Source: Dermacentor variabilis
Lineage: Eukaryota; Arthropoda; Arachnida; Ixodida; Ixodidae
Direction of reading: 5' to 3'
Assembly (NCBI RefSeq): GCF_050947875.1
Contig: NW_027460346.1
Location: 2,546,000 to 2,609,999 of the forward strand
DNA length: 64,000 nucleotides
The notes under the pieces were generated by a model, which was not told the DNA's origin, searched no databases, and saw nothing but the letters and a program-made list of their open reading frames with translations. Positions 41,846 through 53,947 of this stretch are shown here, piece after piece. The stretch's first letter is position 1, and every line of letters starts with the position of its first letter. Made by a program: the position numbers and the translations under genes.

Positions 41846-42396
41846 ATGCTGGCAGCGAAACCCAGCCGACGTGTAGATGGCGTCCGCGCTACTGCTCCCC
41901 CCGAAGCCCATGGACGCATCGCACTACTTTGGATTGCGCGGAAAACTTGGAAAAGTGATTTTCTGCTGTTTTTCACTGCTACGCAATTGAACAAGCAACC
42001 AAAAGATGTCCAAGCAGCCACGTTGCTTGTTACCATTTTTCACTGCTACGCAATTGAACAAGCAACCAAAAGATGTCCAAGCAGCCACGTTGCTTGTTAC
42101 CATAGGGGAAGAGGCTCGGAAGTCATACAGTGCCTTAAAGTTCGAGGAAGCGGAGGACAGAAATGACGTTGAAGTTTTGATCAATAAATTTGAGGAGCAT
42201 ACAGACCTGCAACGAACCTAACGTACCCAGAATTTCGTTTTGTTCAAAAAACCAGGAGAAAGGCGAGACATTTAACAAATGGCTGACTGAACGCTGTGTG
42301 TTCGCGAAGAACTGTCAATTTGGGGACTTTGAAAACAGGATCTTGCGTTGCCAAATCATTTCGGGCATTCAGGGCAAGAGCCTTAGCAAAGACTGA
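41846..42396 (+). pseudogene. Ty3/gypsy Gag fragment with tandem duplication
   Basis: Reads FTATQLNKQPKDVQAATLL, then FEEHTDLQRT, and KGETFNKWLTERCVFAKNCQ and NRILRCQIISGIQGKSLSK. This is the capsid part of gypsy/K02A2.6-type Gag. Frames change at a 67-bp tandem duplication (41969-42102) and again near 42215. Nothing of pol follows. Confidence 0.7.
41969..42102 (+). repeat. Perfect 67-bp tandem duplication
   Basis: Unit 1 is 41969-42035 and unit 2 is 42036-42102, both starting tttttcactgctacgcaatt and ending cttgttacca. They are identical. 67 is not a multiple of three, so the duplication by itself breaks the gag frame. Confidence 0.92.
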
Positions 42397-42559
42397 TCAC
42401 CGCAAATGATGCCGCCGTTTCGGATCACCCAGGTCACTTAGGCATATAGTAGGAGGCTGGTGACAGGCACCACTAAAACTACCCAACGCTTGTCACTCCA
42501 ACGAGCTTTGGGAGAGAGTCTGGGCCAGCTCCGACCTCGAGGATCAGCAATGGTTGATC

Positions 42560-42913
42560 GCGAGGGCGCAGAACGCGGCCCGAGCTTAAAGAATTCTGCA
42601 ATGAGGACGCTTTTACAAAGCTACATTCACCTAATAAAGATGTTTATTCTCTCCCTACCCGAGCAACACAAAGACAGGCAGTTACGAACAAGTTGATGGA
42701 TGTGCGCCATTCTCCAGCACAAGCGCGACGGCGACACTTTTCATTAACAGAAGTGTTCTACACCGATTAAAATATCGTTCACCGAGCGCCTGTCACTAGT
42801 TTACGCGGAAAGCTGAATCTTGACTATGAAGCGGCGTTACTCTCAGTAAAAGCGTGTTATGAAAGCTTCTAGTTAAATGGTATTGCAAAAGATCTTATCC
42901 CGTCTATTACTTT
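42560..42913. other. Stretch with no recognised gene
   Basis: No motif, repeat border or RNA gene seen. Confidence 0.4.
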
Positions 42914-43345
42914 TGTGAGGAGCCACACGCGTCCGTTCTCTCCCGCCTACTGAGGTCGTCGCGTTCGCAGTTCGGGAAGTGCCGAGAGCTCGCGTACACA
43001 CGGGAGAGGACTACACCCTCTCCCTGTTCTCCCTCGCTGTGGCGCTGTGGTGACGGGCGCAGCCAACATCCTCTAGTCAAGGTGGTGTTGACCGAAAGGT
43101 AGACGACACGCGAGGAGGACATGCTCCTCCCAAAGGTTAAATTATAAAGGTGCGCCCCCGGGTCTCTCTCCCCCTCGGGCGCCCCGCCCTCGAACCTGCC
43201 GCATACGGATACCTGCAACAATGCGGGTGTAATCTCGTTGCCTGCCTATCATTCCAAACGAGGCAAGCCTATTTATTAGTTGTCACAGAGTGGACTTTCA
43301 CTTGCAAGTGTTGCAGCAATAAACATTGTTATAATTGACACCGCT
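42914..43345 (+). repeat. Possible solo LTR
   Basis: It begins tgtgaggagccacacgcg and ends around ataattgaca. It has a TATA-like attataaagg (about 43141-43150) and caataaac (43317-43324) at LTR-like spacing, with no gag or pol on either side. Without a second copy this rests on structure alone. Confidence 0.4.
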
Positions 43346-43568
43346 GGTTGCCTTATTCGGCAAATCACACGCTATGAGTTGCGGAGTATCACACGACTTG
43401 TGTGGCTGGATCTGCAGCTTGCCTTAAGCGCTAGCCTCACGCAGAGCGTACTCCACACTACAGAACTAATGCTGATAATTATACTTTTGAACGCTTCGTT
43501 ATACATATATTATACATCATGTACATAGGAATATATATCATATTACGTTTTTGTGAGTACCCATTTTA

Positions 43569-45411
43569 TTATACATCTAAATGATAGCGAAGGCAATTTG
43601 CCACATCGTTATTTGCACAATTAAAAAAGTTTCTCCTCCACCTCACGGTGGTACAGAACAAATTGGGCGACGACAGTTCTATGTTAAACAGTGACTTTGT
43701 GTTCTTTGTCTCCAACTTCACCGTGTAGCGAAGCGCACCTCGCACGGTATCGACGTCGTCGGTTTCTTCGCTGTACTGTCGCTGAAACCATCGTCTTTCC
43801 AGTGCTCGAGGGGGCGATTCTCGGGCATTGCAAACTTTCTTGCTGCCGGGTGCTTCCACAGGAACACCTGGCTTCGCGCAGTCGCCTCTCTTCGTGCTTT
43901 GCTCGACGTCGTCCGCAAATCGCCAAGACAACAGCTCTGGTGGGCGTGGCTGTTGGCTCGGCGTCAACGAAGCCACCGTCGATGGCGAGGTCTGCAGCGA
44001 CGGTGTGCTTGGCTCAATGCACAGGGACATGCCAGGTTCCGGAGAAACAGTTGCGCAGGCCGTTGTTTAAAGCGTTGCCTCGCAACAGTCTCAGCAGTGA
44101 GGCAGGCAAAAGCCAGAAGGAATATGTTGTTATATATTCCTTCAAGTTTACATGCCCGCGACACTTTGGACCTAGGTGTTGTGGTCTTGCTGCTCTCGCT
44201 TTTCCGCCTCGCGCTGCGCGAGAGCAGCAGCCCTCGAGGCGGCACGCCGAGCAAGCTGCTTCCCGACGACGGACACGAAGGTGGCCGTCTCGCCACTGGT
44301 ACCAGGCGGCCGGGGACTGGAGCTGCCTGCTGCGCCGCGAGTGGTGTTGCTTGGCGAGAACACCCACCACGGTGGCGATTTGCCAACCACGGTCGCCTCT
44401 CGTTGGATGTCGACGTCTCGCGGCATAGCGCGCAAGCCGGCGCCTTCGTTTGCAGTACCAGGCGGCTTACCAGGAAGCAGAACCATCGCCACTCCCGCCG
44501 GTTGTCCCAAAAGGCAGCCTCCTGCACCTGACTGCCGGAGGCAGACACGATGGGCAGCGTGGCGGTTTCCAACAGGGCGAAGCTGCAGCCGGCTTTCGCA
44601 ACGTCCTCTCCGCCTTGAAACCACTTGCATGGCTGCGCGGTGGGCCTCAGCAAGCCGACGAGAGCAAGGCTGAGCGTCTCGATTGGTGCTCCCACCTGGA
44701 CAACCCGAAAAGGCCCTGAGCGTGCTCCAGGGACCAGAACTGTCGATGTGTTCGTGAGGCGGATGCCCGTCACTTCCTTCAGTAACCTGCAAGTTTTGTT
44801 GAACGGGGCCTAGCATCAGGCGCCGAAATAGGCGCTTCGTTGTCGCGGTCGGGCCCAACTTCGGAGGCAGGTACCCCATAGCCGCAGGACTAGCGGCTAC
44901 GCAGTGACAGCTGCGCTTCGACCTGGCCACGGCGTATCCTGCAGAGGGTGAAGATGGAGCGTCGCATCCTCGATGCTCACAGGGAAGCCTGGGCAATGGA
45001 TGTTCCACTGAACCGTGGCTGCCAGAAGCGTGGCGGTCAGCAAATGTACGTGGCTCGCGACGGCTTAGGGCGACGTCGCAGAGGTGGACGTTAGCTGGAG
45101 CGAAGCCGCCCCGCCGCCTGGAGCGAACTTGGCAGTCGTCGACGCGGACGGCGCGTGGCAGCGGAATAGCTTGCTTCGGCAGAGGTCCAGGCGATGCTGA
45201 AGGAGCTGTGAGGTTACCGGACACAGCCGGCCCAGGAAAACGTCGCTGTCCACGCGCCTGCATCCACTTACGTGGCATTGGTTGGCGTTCCTGGTGCGTT
45301 GCATTCGATGAACAGCCCACAGGAGCGACGGGGATCCACGGACCTCGTTCTCGGAAGAAGCGCCAAGAGCACGCCGAGTCTGATGTGTTCTCGAGCGCGC
45401 GCTCGTTCTAG
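43569..45411 (-). other. GC-rich unrecognised segment with long minus-strand frames
   Basis: The minus strand is open for 382 codons (45320-44172), with overlapping 269- and 153-codon frames at 44773-43964 and 44030-43569. The 382-codon product is rich in Arg, Ser, Pro and Ala and ends in a charged helix-like stretch, KQLARRAASRAAALAQREAE. No domain is recognisable. High GC content makes stops rare on both strands (frames of 245 and 210 codons exist on the plus strand), so coding status is undecided. It may be the internal region of an unfamiliar retroelement or a multicopy repeat. Confidence 0.35.
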
Positions 45412-45779
45412 AGCTACGTGTCCTTCTGGCAGGTAGACTTCCACCAGCTTCCGGCAGGTAGACTGATGACGCGGCGAATGGCTGTCGGCTGGCTTGCCTA
45501 CCCCTTAAATGGGCATCGGATCACGAGGCACGCGGAAAAAACGTCGTCGTCTCTCCTCGGGGCGACTGCCACGTCGATCTGCTCATGTGGATTTCTCTAA
45601 TTTGGGCGTTGGAAGAAAGCGGACAGAAAATTTACGGGAAACTGGCGTTTGATTTCATATTTTCGTGAGCTGAAGTGAGAATTAATCCCGTGTAAACAAT
45701 ACAGGGCACAGGATTTGAAGCGAATTATATCATTTTCGCTAGTCAAAGACGGAGACACAAAGAGAATAGCGACAAAAAA

Positions 45780-45885
45780 GAGTGATGATGATGGTGATGA
45801 TGATGATGATGATGCCTTATTTAATGAGACTATCCAACTGTGGGGGATAGGCCACGAACCGGGGATAAAATGATAAAAAAAAGGA
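45780..45885 (-). repeat. LINE-like 3' end with (ATC)n tail
   Basis: A (gat)n run (45784-45813) is followed on the plus strand by ttatttaatgagactatcca and ggggataggccacgaaccgg. Read on the minus strand this is a short 3' UTR ending in an (atc)n tail. Confidence 0.45.
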
Positions 45886-46068
45886 TCCACTAGAAACCGC
45901 CTCCTCTTCTGTGGGTCGTGTGTTTACAACATATTATACGCAGAAAGTCTCATTGGAGAATGATGTTTGAGTGCATTCACTTATTGCAGAGTAAGTTTGG
46001 ATTCACTGCTCAATATTTTGAGGTTGGGGTTTGCTTTGTCCCTCCCTCCCTCTTAGACAGCAAGTCGT

Positions 46069-46131
46069 CGTCGTCGTCGCATCATCATCATCATCATCAT
46101 CAGCATCAGCAGCAGCAGCAGCAGCAGCAGC
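46069..46131. repeat. (CGT/CAT/CAG)n compound microsatellite, LINE tail
   Basis: gtcgtcgtcgtcg, then catcatcatcatcatcatca and gcagcagcagcagcagcagc, adjoining the 3' end of the minus-strand RTE LINE. Such elements end in trinucleotide tails. Confidence 0.85.
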
Positions 46132-47960
46132 TTAGCTTATGTCCACTGCAGGACGAAGACGATCTCCAATTACCCCTGTCCTGCGCCAACCGATTCTATA
46201 GTAGCGCCTGCGAATTCCTTAATTTCACCAGCCAACCTAGCCTTCTGCCATCCTCGATTGCGCTTCTCGTCTCTGGGCACCCATTCTGTAACCCTAATGG
46301 TCCACCTGTTAACTAACCTACAGATTACATGGCCTGACCTGCTCCATTTGTTTCTCTTAATGTCAATTACAATATCAGCTATCCCCGTTTGCTCTCTGAT
46401 CCACACCGCTCTCTTCTTGTCTGTTAACGTTACGCCTAACATCCTTCGTTCCATCGCTCTTTGCGCAGTGCTTGTTCTCGAGCTTCTTTGTCAGTCTACA
46501 AGTTTCTGCCCTATATTCCAGGTGAGTCAGCACTGGCAAAATGCATTGATTGTACGCCTTTCTTTTTAATTATAATGGTAAGCTTACAGTCAGGATCTGT
46601 CAATGTCTGCCGTATGCTGCTCCAACCCATTTTTATTATTCTGTAAGTTTCCTTCTCATGATCAGTGTCCCCTGTGAGTAATTGACCTAGGTAAACGTAC
46701 TCCTTCACATATTCTAGAGGCTGACTGGCGATCCTGAACTCTTGTTTCCTTTTTCGGCTATTCATCGTTATCTTTGTCTTCTGCATATCAATCTTCAACC
46801 CCACTTTTACACTGTCCTTGTTAAGGTCCTCAATCATTTGCTGTAACTCGTCTCCAGTGTTGCTGAAAGGGACAATGTCACCTGCAAACCGAATGTTGCT
46901 GAGATATTCGCCGTTGATCTTTACTCCTAAGCCTTCCCAGTTCAATAGCTTGAATACATCTTCCAAACACGCAGTGAATAGCATTGGAGAGATTGTGTCT
47001 CCTTGTCTGACACCTTTCGTTACAGGTATCTTTCTACTTTTCTTGTGTAGAATTAAGGTAGCTGTGGAATCGCTGTAGGTATTTTCCAACATATTTACTT
47101 AAGCGGCCTGTACTCCTTGATTCTGTAATGCACCTATCACTGTTGGTATGTCTACTGAATCAAATGCCTTTTCCTAATCTATGAAAGCCACATTGCTATT
47201 TGCTATTGTGCTGTGCGGATTTATCGATTGCCTGATTGACGACATGAATGTGATCCATTGTATAGTATAACTTTCTGAAACCAGCCTGTTCCCTTGGTTG
47301 ACTAATGTCAAGTGTTGCCCTTAGTCTCTTGGATATTACCTTGGTGAATATTTTATATAATACTCGAATTACGCTGTTGGGCCTGTAGTTTTTCAATTCT
47401 GTAACGTCTCTCCTTTTGTGGATTAGTATAATGCTTGCATTCTTCCAGTTTTCTGGGACCCTTGAAGTATATAGACACTTCGTATAGAAGTGCCAGTTTT
47501 CTAAGAGTTATGTCTCGTCCATCTTTGATTAAATCGACTGTTATTCCATCTTCTCCTGTCGCTTTTCCCCGTTTCATGTCTTCCAAGGCCCTTCTAACCT
47601 CATCGCTAGTTACAGAAGGAGTCTCTGCAAGCTTTTCATTACTGCTTTGAATGGAGATATCGTGGCTCCTCTGGGTACTGTACAGGTCAGTGCAGAATTC
47701 TCCGCTGCTCTTCTATATGTTCAAAACTGCTGATGATATTACCCTGGTTATCTTTCAGGGCATATATCTTGGCTTGTCCTATGCCAAATTTTCTTCTCAA
47801 TGATTTCATGCTGCATCCATTTTGTACTGCTTCCTCAGTCTTTCTCACGTTATAATTTCGAATATCCCCTACTTTCTCCGTCTTTATAAGTTTTCACAGT
47901 TGCACACATTCTATCTTACCTCTTGAGTTGGACACTTTCAGAAGACGACGTTGCGAGCGG
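46070..47960 (-). mobile_element. RTE-type LINE, 5'-truncated and inactive
   Basis: The minus strand contains, in order, an RT start (KGKATGEDGITVDLIKDG at 47580s), ISQPREQAGFRK (47300s), the palm (KGVRQGDTISPMLFTACLED at 47000s) and a C-terminal domain (ERRMLGVTLTDKKRAVWIRE, then GHVICRLVNRWT at 46440-46300). It ends in the trinucleotide tail at 46069-46131. Several frameshifts separate the pieces. Confidence 0.88.
46511..47092 (-). pseudogene. RTE LINE reverse-transcriptase palm with altered active site
   Basis: The 193-codon piece contains TKGVRQGDTISPMLFTACLE, IRFAGDIVPFSNTGDELQQM and VKVGLKIDMQKTKITMNS. The catalytic FADD reads FAGD (around 46880), so one metal-binding Asp is lost. Confidence 0.85.
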
Positions 47961-48186
47961 TCGCATGTTGCCTCGGCTCCTGCATTTTTTGTGCCTACCC
48001 GATCACTTCAAGAGCCTGATTTCCTGCCTGGACCTTTGTGAGTGTTATCGGCACTTCTTGACAATTATTTTAGCAACTCCGACGTCCCTTACGTGAGCCG
48101 CAGCCCTTTTTAGGGCTCTCTGCTGACCGTCTCGCTGCTGGGCCTAGCTCCGTCTAGCATGGGCGCAGGAACGGAGCGCGATGGCG

Positions 48187-49607
48187 CGCGCACCTGGCGC
48201 GAGGTCCACGATAACCTCTCAAGACAGCGTCAGCTTCATTCGCCACCAGCACCACAGTGGCTCATGGGACTCAATCAAGAGCAGAACCGAAGCCCCCGCT
48301 GCTGCCGCGCAGCGATTATAAAATCATCCTAAGAGTTCGTGGGGGCCTCAACTGCGCTGGAATCCATGCATGCATCCTCAGACAAGTCATCCTCAAGGCT
48401 GAGGGGCTCCCTATCACCGACCGCACCAGTTCTGACCAAATTCGTGTCGACACCATCAACAATACCGTTCTAATCAGCACACCAGACATGGGACGTGCAG
48501 ATCTCTACCACAACATCCAGAGTCTGCAATTCAATGGTAACCCTTACGAAGTCGCCACCCATGTGGCCGATCCCATCGATACCTGCAGAGGATGAAGTCA
48601 CTTGCCCCCAGATTACTCAGAAGATGACATCGCCTCAACCCTCCGCAGATGCAACCCAACATTGATTATTGAGGGTGCACGACGCCTGGGCAATACTGAA
48701 ACCATCATGGTCATATTCCAAGGCAAAATCATCCCTTTCTACGTCAACTACGACGGCTTCACTTCGATGCCGCCCCTTCAGGCAGAAGGTAGAAGCCTGC
48801 ACCCGATGCCGCGGGATTGGTCATCGCCAGGACGTCTGCACTAATGCCACCGACACACTCTGCCCCACGTGTGGAATGAAAGACGCACCTATAGACCACG
48901 AATGTGACCCGATATGTGTTGTGTGCAACGGAAACCATCAAACCGGCTCCTCACTGTGCAAACAAAGGTTCAAACCGCGCCCTACACGTCCCAGGCATAA
49001 ACAAGACACTTCACCCACCAACCGAACTCCCAGTCTCAACCGCACTCGCGACTCAAACCGGCGAAGAAGTCGCAGCAAAAGCAGGGACCGCGGTCCTGGC
49101 TATGCAACCCAAGACGTCGCCTGGCCAGCTCTATCATCAAGCCCTACTCTCGCCAACTCCTCGCGCAACCCACCCCAGGTAAGCTGGGCTAAGGTAGCCT
49201 CTTCCAGCTGCTTCTCAAGCGAGACTGCTAATAATGAATGCCTCCTTGAAGAAAATACAATTATAAAAGCCGAAATTGAAAGACTTAAACTAGAACTCCA
49301 ATCTCGTCACCCCTCTACTTCAACCTCTGAAGCCCCTCTCTCTAACACGACCCTTTCGACTCATCATTCATCAGCCCTACCTGAAACTTCTTCGCACCGC
49401 CCCATGGACACTAGCCCCTCCACTGAACGGGAACCGCTTCACCCTCCCCCCAGCAAACCTAAAACTCCGAGCACTCCGCGATCAGAGGTCACCCTGGACG
49501 AGACAATCTTAAATTATAAGGACAGGCTAACTGCTTTGGAGACTAAATTCCATAATATACTCACTGCAATTGAAAAAAATCAATACAGATTACACAGCCA
49601 GGAATGA
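48187..49607 (+). pseudogene. LINE ORF1 nucleic-acid-binding protein, two frameshifts
   Basis: The first piece (to 48595) has YKIILRVRGGLNC and IRVDTINNTVLISTPD. The second (48602-48778) has DYSEDDIASTLRRCNPTLII and GNTETIMVIFQGKIIPFYVN, an RRM-like fold used in Gag-like LINE proteins. The third (48780-49607) has three zinc knuckles: CTRCRGIGHRQDVC, CPTCGMKDAPIDHEC and CVVCNGNHQTGSSLC. A Ser/Arg-rich region and a coiled-coil-like segment ENTIIKAEIERLKLELQ follow. Frameshifts lie near 48595 and 48775. It would coat LINE RNA. Confidence 0.82.
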
Positions 49608-49741
49608 AAAGCTCGACAAATTTATTGAATTCGTACAAGCACACATCCAACAAACTACAAGTTGGATAGCTGGAGTCACCGCGAATCATCCTAACATAGT
49701 TGCACCTGCTCGATCCGCCTCCCCACCAGCTCCTCTTAACA

Positions 49742-50398
49742 ATGGCCAATAACCCGACACGCTCCGAGTTTGAAGTGTGGCAGTGGAACTGTAGGGGGTT
49801 TCGAAAAAAGAAAGCACACCTCCAGCAATTTCTAGCTTTTTATTCTAATCTCCCAGCTGTCATCGCGCTTCAGGAAACTCACGGACTAATCAGCTTCCCA
49901 GGTTATAATGTCTATCAGAACAATAAGGTCTCCCGGCCCGATACGGCAATTCTTATGCAAAAGCACCTCACTTCCAATCACTCCAAATTCGACAGCGTCG
50001 ATATAGAGCATGATTTTCTAGAAATTATTCCTCGCAAAAATAATGCATCTGGCCTTTACATTCTCAACATCTATAGTCGTCCACAAGACAAACATCACCG
50101 CTTTGACTCCCTTTTCGCTCAAGCTATTGACGGTGCCACCCACCACCCCCTCCTAATTCTTGGAGATTTCAACGCACCCAACCATTTGTGGGGTCACTCC
50201 GTTTCTACTCCTAAGGGCAGAGCCCTATGGATCCACATACAAGACCACAGACTCAAATTACATAACGACATCGATGCACCAACCAGGCTAGGCAATTGCG
50301 TAGATAAGGACACCTCCCCCGATCTTACGCTTACACACAGAATCCAACACGTCACATGGCACAACTCACAAGTTAACCTCGGTAGCGACCATTATATC
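49742..50398 (+). pseudogene. LINE apurinic-type endonuclease, intact motifs, protein truncated
   Basis: Starting at MANNPTRSEFEVWQWNCRGF, the domain shows every expected motif: WNCRG (Asn), ALQETHG (Glu), LYILNIYSRP (Tyr), LILGDFNAPN (Asp/Asn), SPDLTLT (Asp) and GSDHYII (Asp-His). In a working LINE it nicks the target DNA. The frame continues past 50398 only because it reads the (CAT)n tract as poly-His and then unrelated sequence, to 50725. Confidence 0.85.
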
Positions 50399-50399
50399 A

Positions 50400-50457
<58 letters not shown>
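50399..50457. repeat. (CAT)n microsatellite
   Basis: About twenty cat units, almost uninterrupted. Confidence 0.92.
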
Positions 50458-50540
50458 GCCTGGTTACGCCCATTGCAGGGCAAAGGCCTCTCCTATACTT
50501 CTCGAACTACCCGGTCCGGTCCGCCGCTACACCCAAACCA
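50399..50540 (-). mobile_element. RTE-type LINE 3' tail
   Basis: cagcctggttacgcccattg, then cagggcaaaggcctctccta and cttctcgaactaccc, is the 3' end of an RTE-type LINE in minus orientation. Its (ATG)n tail is the (CAT)n tract at 50399-50457. Confidence 0.65.
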
Positions 50541-51238
50541 TGAATTTCGGACATTGCCCTTCCGACCATCTGTCCAACTTCCCCGCAATGCACTCATGTA
50601 ACTCAATGGGCAGTATTTTTATAGATATTTCCAAAGACTGCCTGAATTTCAACAAGTGTACGCCCTTCTATATATTACCACTAGTATTTACGGCACTTAC
50701 TTGTAACGTTTCTGCTCCGTTATAGTAGTGTATTAATACGGACCAAAATCTGCTGCAATGCAGCAGAGACGTTACGAGTTCTCATGGGACGTTGAGGATG
50801 TCATGGGTTTCGAGATATGCACCATCACACTAGCGCGAAAAATGCACTGTTGTTCTACTTAATTTTTTAACAAGCCGCTCTTTTACGCCTTGAAGCACAA
50901 CAGCGTAACTGGAACGCTCATGCATTTCATCGCCCACTTTGGCAATGGATACATTGGAACTGGTGTCATACTGCAAATTAATTCTTAGAGGATACGCCTT
51001 GCAAACTCACCGGCAACAATTCCGGTATGTGCCGTAAAGTTACTAATTAAAAAGTTGAATTGGTGAATTTTTGTTAATTAGCTGAATAAATGTCCCGATT
51101 TCTCGGACAAGTAATATACGCCCCTGAATAATAGAAATCAAGAACAAGAATCATGCTATCTGCCATAGGCGATTTTTAGAAACTCTGTAAAATTTACAAA
51201 TGATCACCCGGTATAGTTTTCCATATATGATCTCCTAC
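50541..51238. other. Stretch with no recognised gene
   Basis: AT-rich, with short frames only. It may contain non-coding repeat sequence (for example around 51040-51190), but there is no second copy in the window to prove it. Confidence 0.4.
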
Positions 51239-51468
51239 ACCCGCCGTGGTGGCATAGTAGCTTTGGTGTTGTTTCGCTAAGCGCGAGGTTACGGGATAGA
51301 ATTCCGGCCGCGGCGACCGCATTTCGATGGGGGCGAAATGCAATAACACCCATTCATTGGGGGCACGTTAAAGAACCCCAGGTGGTCAGAATTGACCCGG
51401 AGTCTCCAACTACGCCGACCCTCAAGATCATATCGTGATTTTGGCGTGTAAAACTCTCAGAATTTAAT
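51239..51468 (+). repeat. Diverged full-length tRNA-derived SINE
   Basis: The head acccgccgtggtggcatagt, the linker gatgggggcgaaatgcaata, the body aagaaccccaggtggtca and a diverged tail follow the order of the 34453-34688 copy. The A box has a base change and no target duplication is visible, so it is older. Confidence 0.85.
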
Positions 51469-52193
51469 TTCAAATGCTCTGCTTGCGCACGGGACGCACC
51501 TGAACTTCGGCTGAAACAGCCAGTTGCGACACAAGCGTGCATTCGCTCGTTTTTGTAGGGACGAGACTTAAATGTGGCACTGCGTGAAAGCGTGTAAATA
51601 CAGTGTCCGAAAGTATGCGGTCCAGTTGTTTATTTTTTATTTCTTTATTTTATATATTTTTATTTACTCCAGAACAGCCCCGCGTTGCCCTTGGGCCTTA
51701 CAGAAGTGGGGGAGGGGGTCATAGCATGGATTTGAATAACTCTTTATTTTATCAACGTACTTCGTCTTTACGCCATCTTGTTCCATTCCCTTAATGAATT
51801 TTGGAAAAAGGCAAATTATCGAACAGGCCCGTCCTCCCGGTATTCACGCATATTTAGGGTATGATCATTGCGCTTGGAAATATAAAATGGTTTCCTTATT
51901 AATCCCAACCCTATTGTAGAATATTTGAAAAATCAGCTATAACCTCACTTTTCTTCGCCGTAAAGACCTCGATTCCCAACTCAACTCTGCGATGTAAAAA
52001 TCGATTTAAACGCCCCAATAATCCTTGGATGTCAGATGGTCTGCTGAAGAGATCGCGCAAAAAAGATAATTTGAATAAGAAGACTAAAAGACAACCATTT
52101 AACTGTTCTCTGAGAAATCGGTAAAAAATATACTGCAACGTTCTTAACAAGACTCTCAGAGAAACCAAAAGGCTTTACTATGAAACGGCGTTC

Positions 52194-53947
52194 TTGCAGA
52201 ATAAAAACAATCCTAAAAAGCAATGGCAGTTGCTGAATGATTTTTTCAACAATGAGCCGCCTAAGTTAATCTCTAAAATTGTACGCGACAACCTGACTTT
52301 TTGTCAGCCTGCTCAGATAGCAAACGCTTTTTCTGATCATTTCGCATTACCTGAGAGAAACAAACAAACAACTTTTCAGCCTAAAATAGAACGCCTTAGC
52401 CATTCATTTTTCCTTCATCCTGTCACGCCGCATGAAGTGCTTTCTATTACGCGTAATCTTCGTAACACAAGTCCAGGATTAGATGGTACTGCAGTGCGCC
52501 ACCTAAAGCAAGTCACTGATGCCATATGCGAACCCCTGAGCGTAGTAATTAACCTGATATTTAAATCTGGTGTATTTCCGCCATTGCTAAAGCGTGCAAA
52601 GGTTATTCCTGTTTTTAAAAAAAGGTAATAAAGAATTCATTTCAAATTACCGTCCAATTTCTATTCTTTCTTCCTTAAGTAATATAACTGAAAAATTATT
52701 TTTGATAAGAATAAGCAAGTATTTGGAAAAATTCCATATAATTAAATCCTGCTAGTTCGGTTTTCGGTCTGGAAGCTCCACCAACTTAGCTCTACTTTGC
52801 TTAACTGATTTTATTAAGAATAGTCTTGACAATAATGAATTCGTTGGTTCAGTTTTCTTAGACCTTACTAAGGAATTTGATACTATTAATCACATGATTT
52901 TATTTCGTAAACTTGAAGCATATGGAATAACTGGCCCTGCCCTAGCCTTCTTAAAAAGTTATTTGTCTGATAGGGAATTTATTGTTTATGCGTGTGAAAC
53001 TTTTTTCAGTTATAAAAAAACTTAACCAATCAATACTGGGGCCTTTGCTTTTTTCTGTTTGCATTAATGATATGCCAGACGTCACTGACGTAAGTCATTG
53101 CGTTCTATATGCTGACGATACAACTATATCTATAGCTGATAAGTGTATCTCTTCTCTAGTAATCAAACTAAATAAAAGACTCTTGACCACCTAATGATTT
53201 GGTGCAATGACAACGATATAGTCATTAATCCATCTAAAACGAATTTTTTTAGTATTCCAGTCGCACCAAAAGTCACTAATTATTCCTCCTTCGTTAACCT
53301 TAGGCAATCATTTTATTCCCATTAGCGACTCCGTTTCATTTCTAGGGGTTATCCTAGACAGCCATCTGAAGTTTCACCTGCACATCAATCATGTCAAGCT
53401 GAAGTGCGCTTTTGGTATCCGTGCGCTTATCAAGGCACGACACTATTTTTCTCCTTCTACTTTGCTTTCACTCTACTTTGCGTTCATTTATTCACACATT
53501 AACTACGGATTAATCGTTTGGGGTAATACATATCTACGTTATTTTTCTTCAGTCCAGCATATACAAAATCGAGTAATCCATATCATCACCCACAGTTCAC
53601 CGCGCTCTAATGCTATCGGCCTGCTTGAGCAGTACAAACTTTTATGTATAAAAAAGTTATTCAATTACAATTTAGCAATAATGTTTTATAAATTGCTTGA
53701 TTCCCAGCTGACCGTTCAATATCTTCGAAGCAGCTCCCTTCGAAATACAAGCCCTACTAGGTTCGCTTCTAATTATAATTTTTTGTTACCATCAGTTCGC
53801 ACTAACTATGGTAAAAAAACATCTACAATCGCTACCATTACACTTTGGAATCGTTTTCCTGCTTCGCTTAAAGTACTATATACTACAGTTCAGCGTTTCA
53901 AAGCTTCGCTAAAAGATTTTCTGCTAACCTCTGATAATTTTTCCTAA
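52194..53947 (+). pseudogene. CR1/Jockey-like reverse transcriptase, several frameshifts
   Basis: The pieces run in order. 52194-52628 has NLRNTSPGLDGTAVRHLK and LLKRAKVIPVFKK. About 52620-52990 has ISNYRPISILSSLSNITEKL and SVFLDLTKEFDTINH. 52982-53194 has ILGPLLFSVCINDMPDV and the intact catalytic VLYADDTTISI. About 53330-53947 has LGVILDSHLKFHLHINHVK, YSHINYGLIVWGNTYL and the C-terminal TIATITLWNRFPASL. Frameshifts occur near 52620, 53000 and 53195, with stops between. Confidence 0.85.

Larger units (their letters stand above)
48180..50398 (+). mobile_element. LINE with ORF1 and endonuclease but no RT
   Basis: ORF1 (48187-49607, two frameshifts) and the start of ORF2 (49742 onward, apurinic-type endonuclease) belong to a Jockey/I/LOA-like LINE. 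After the last endonuclease motif the sequence switches to a (CAT)n tract and a different LINE tail, so the whole RT region is absent. This is the reverse of the normal 5' truncation and implies a later deletion or recombination. Confidence 0.8.

Noticed and set aside
43691..44673. Long plus-strand frames of 245, 210 and 165 codons
   Set aside because: They overlap one another and the longer minus-strand frame in GC-rich DNA; none shows a motif.
50399..50725. Poly-His protein
   Set aside because: The His run is a (CAT)n microsatellite read through after the endonuclease; what follows is unrelated sequence.
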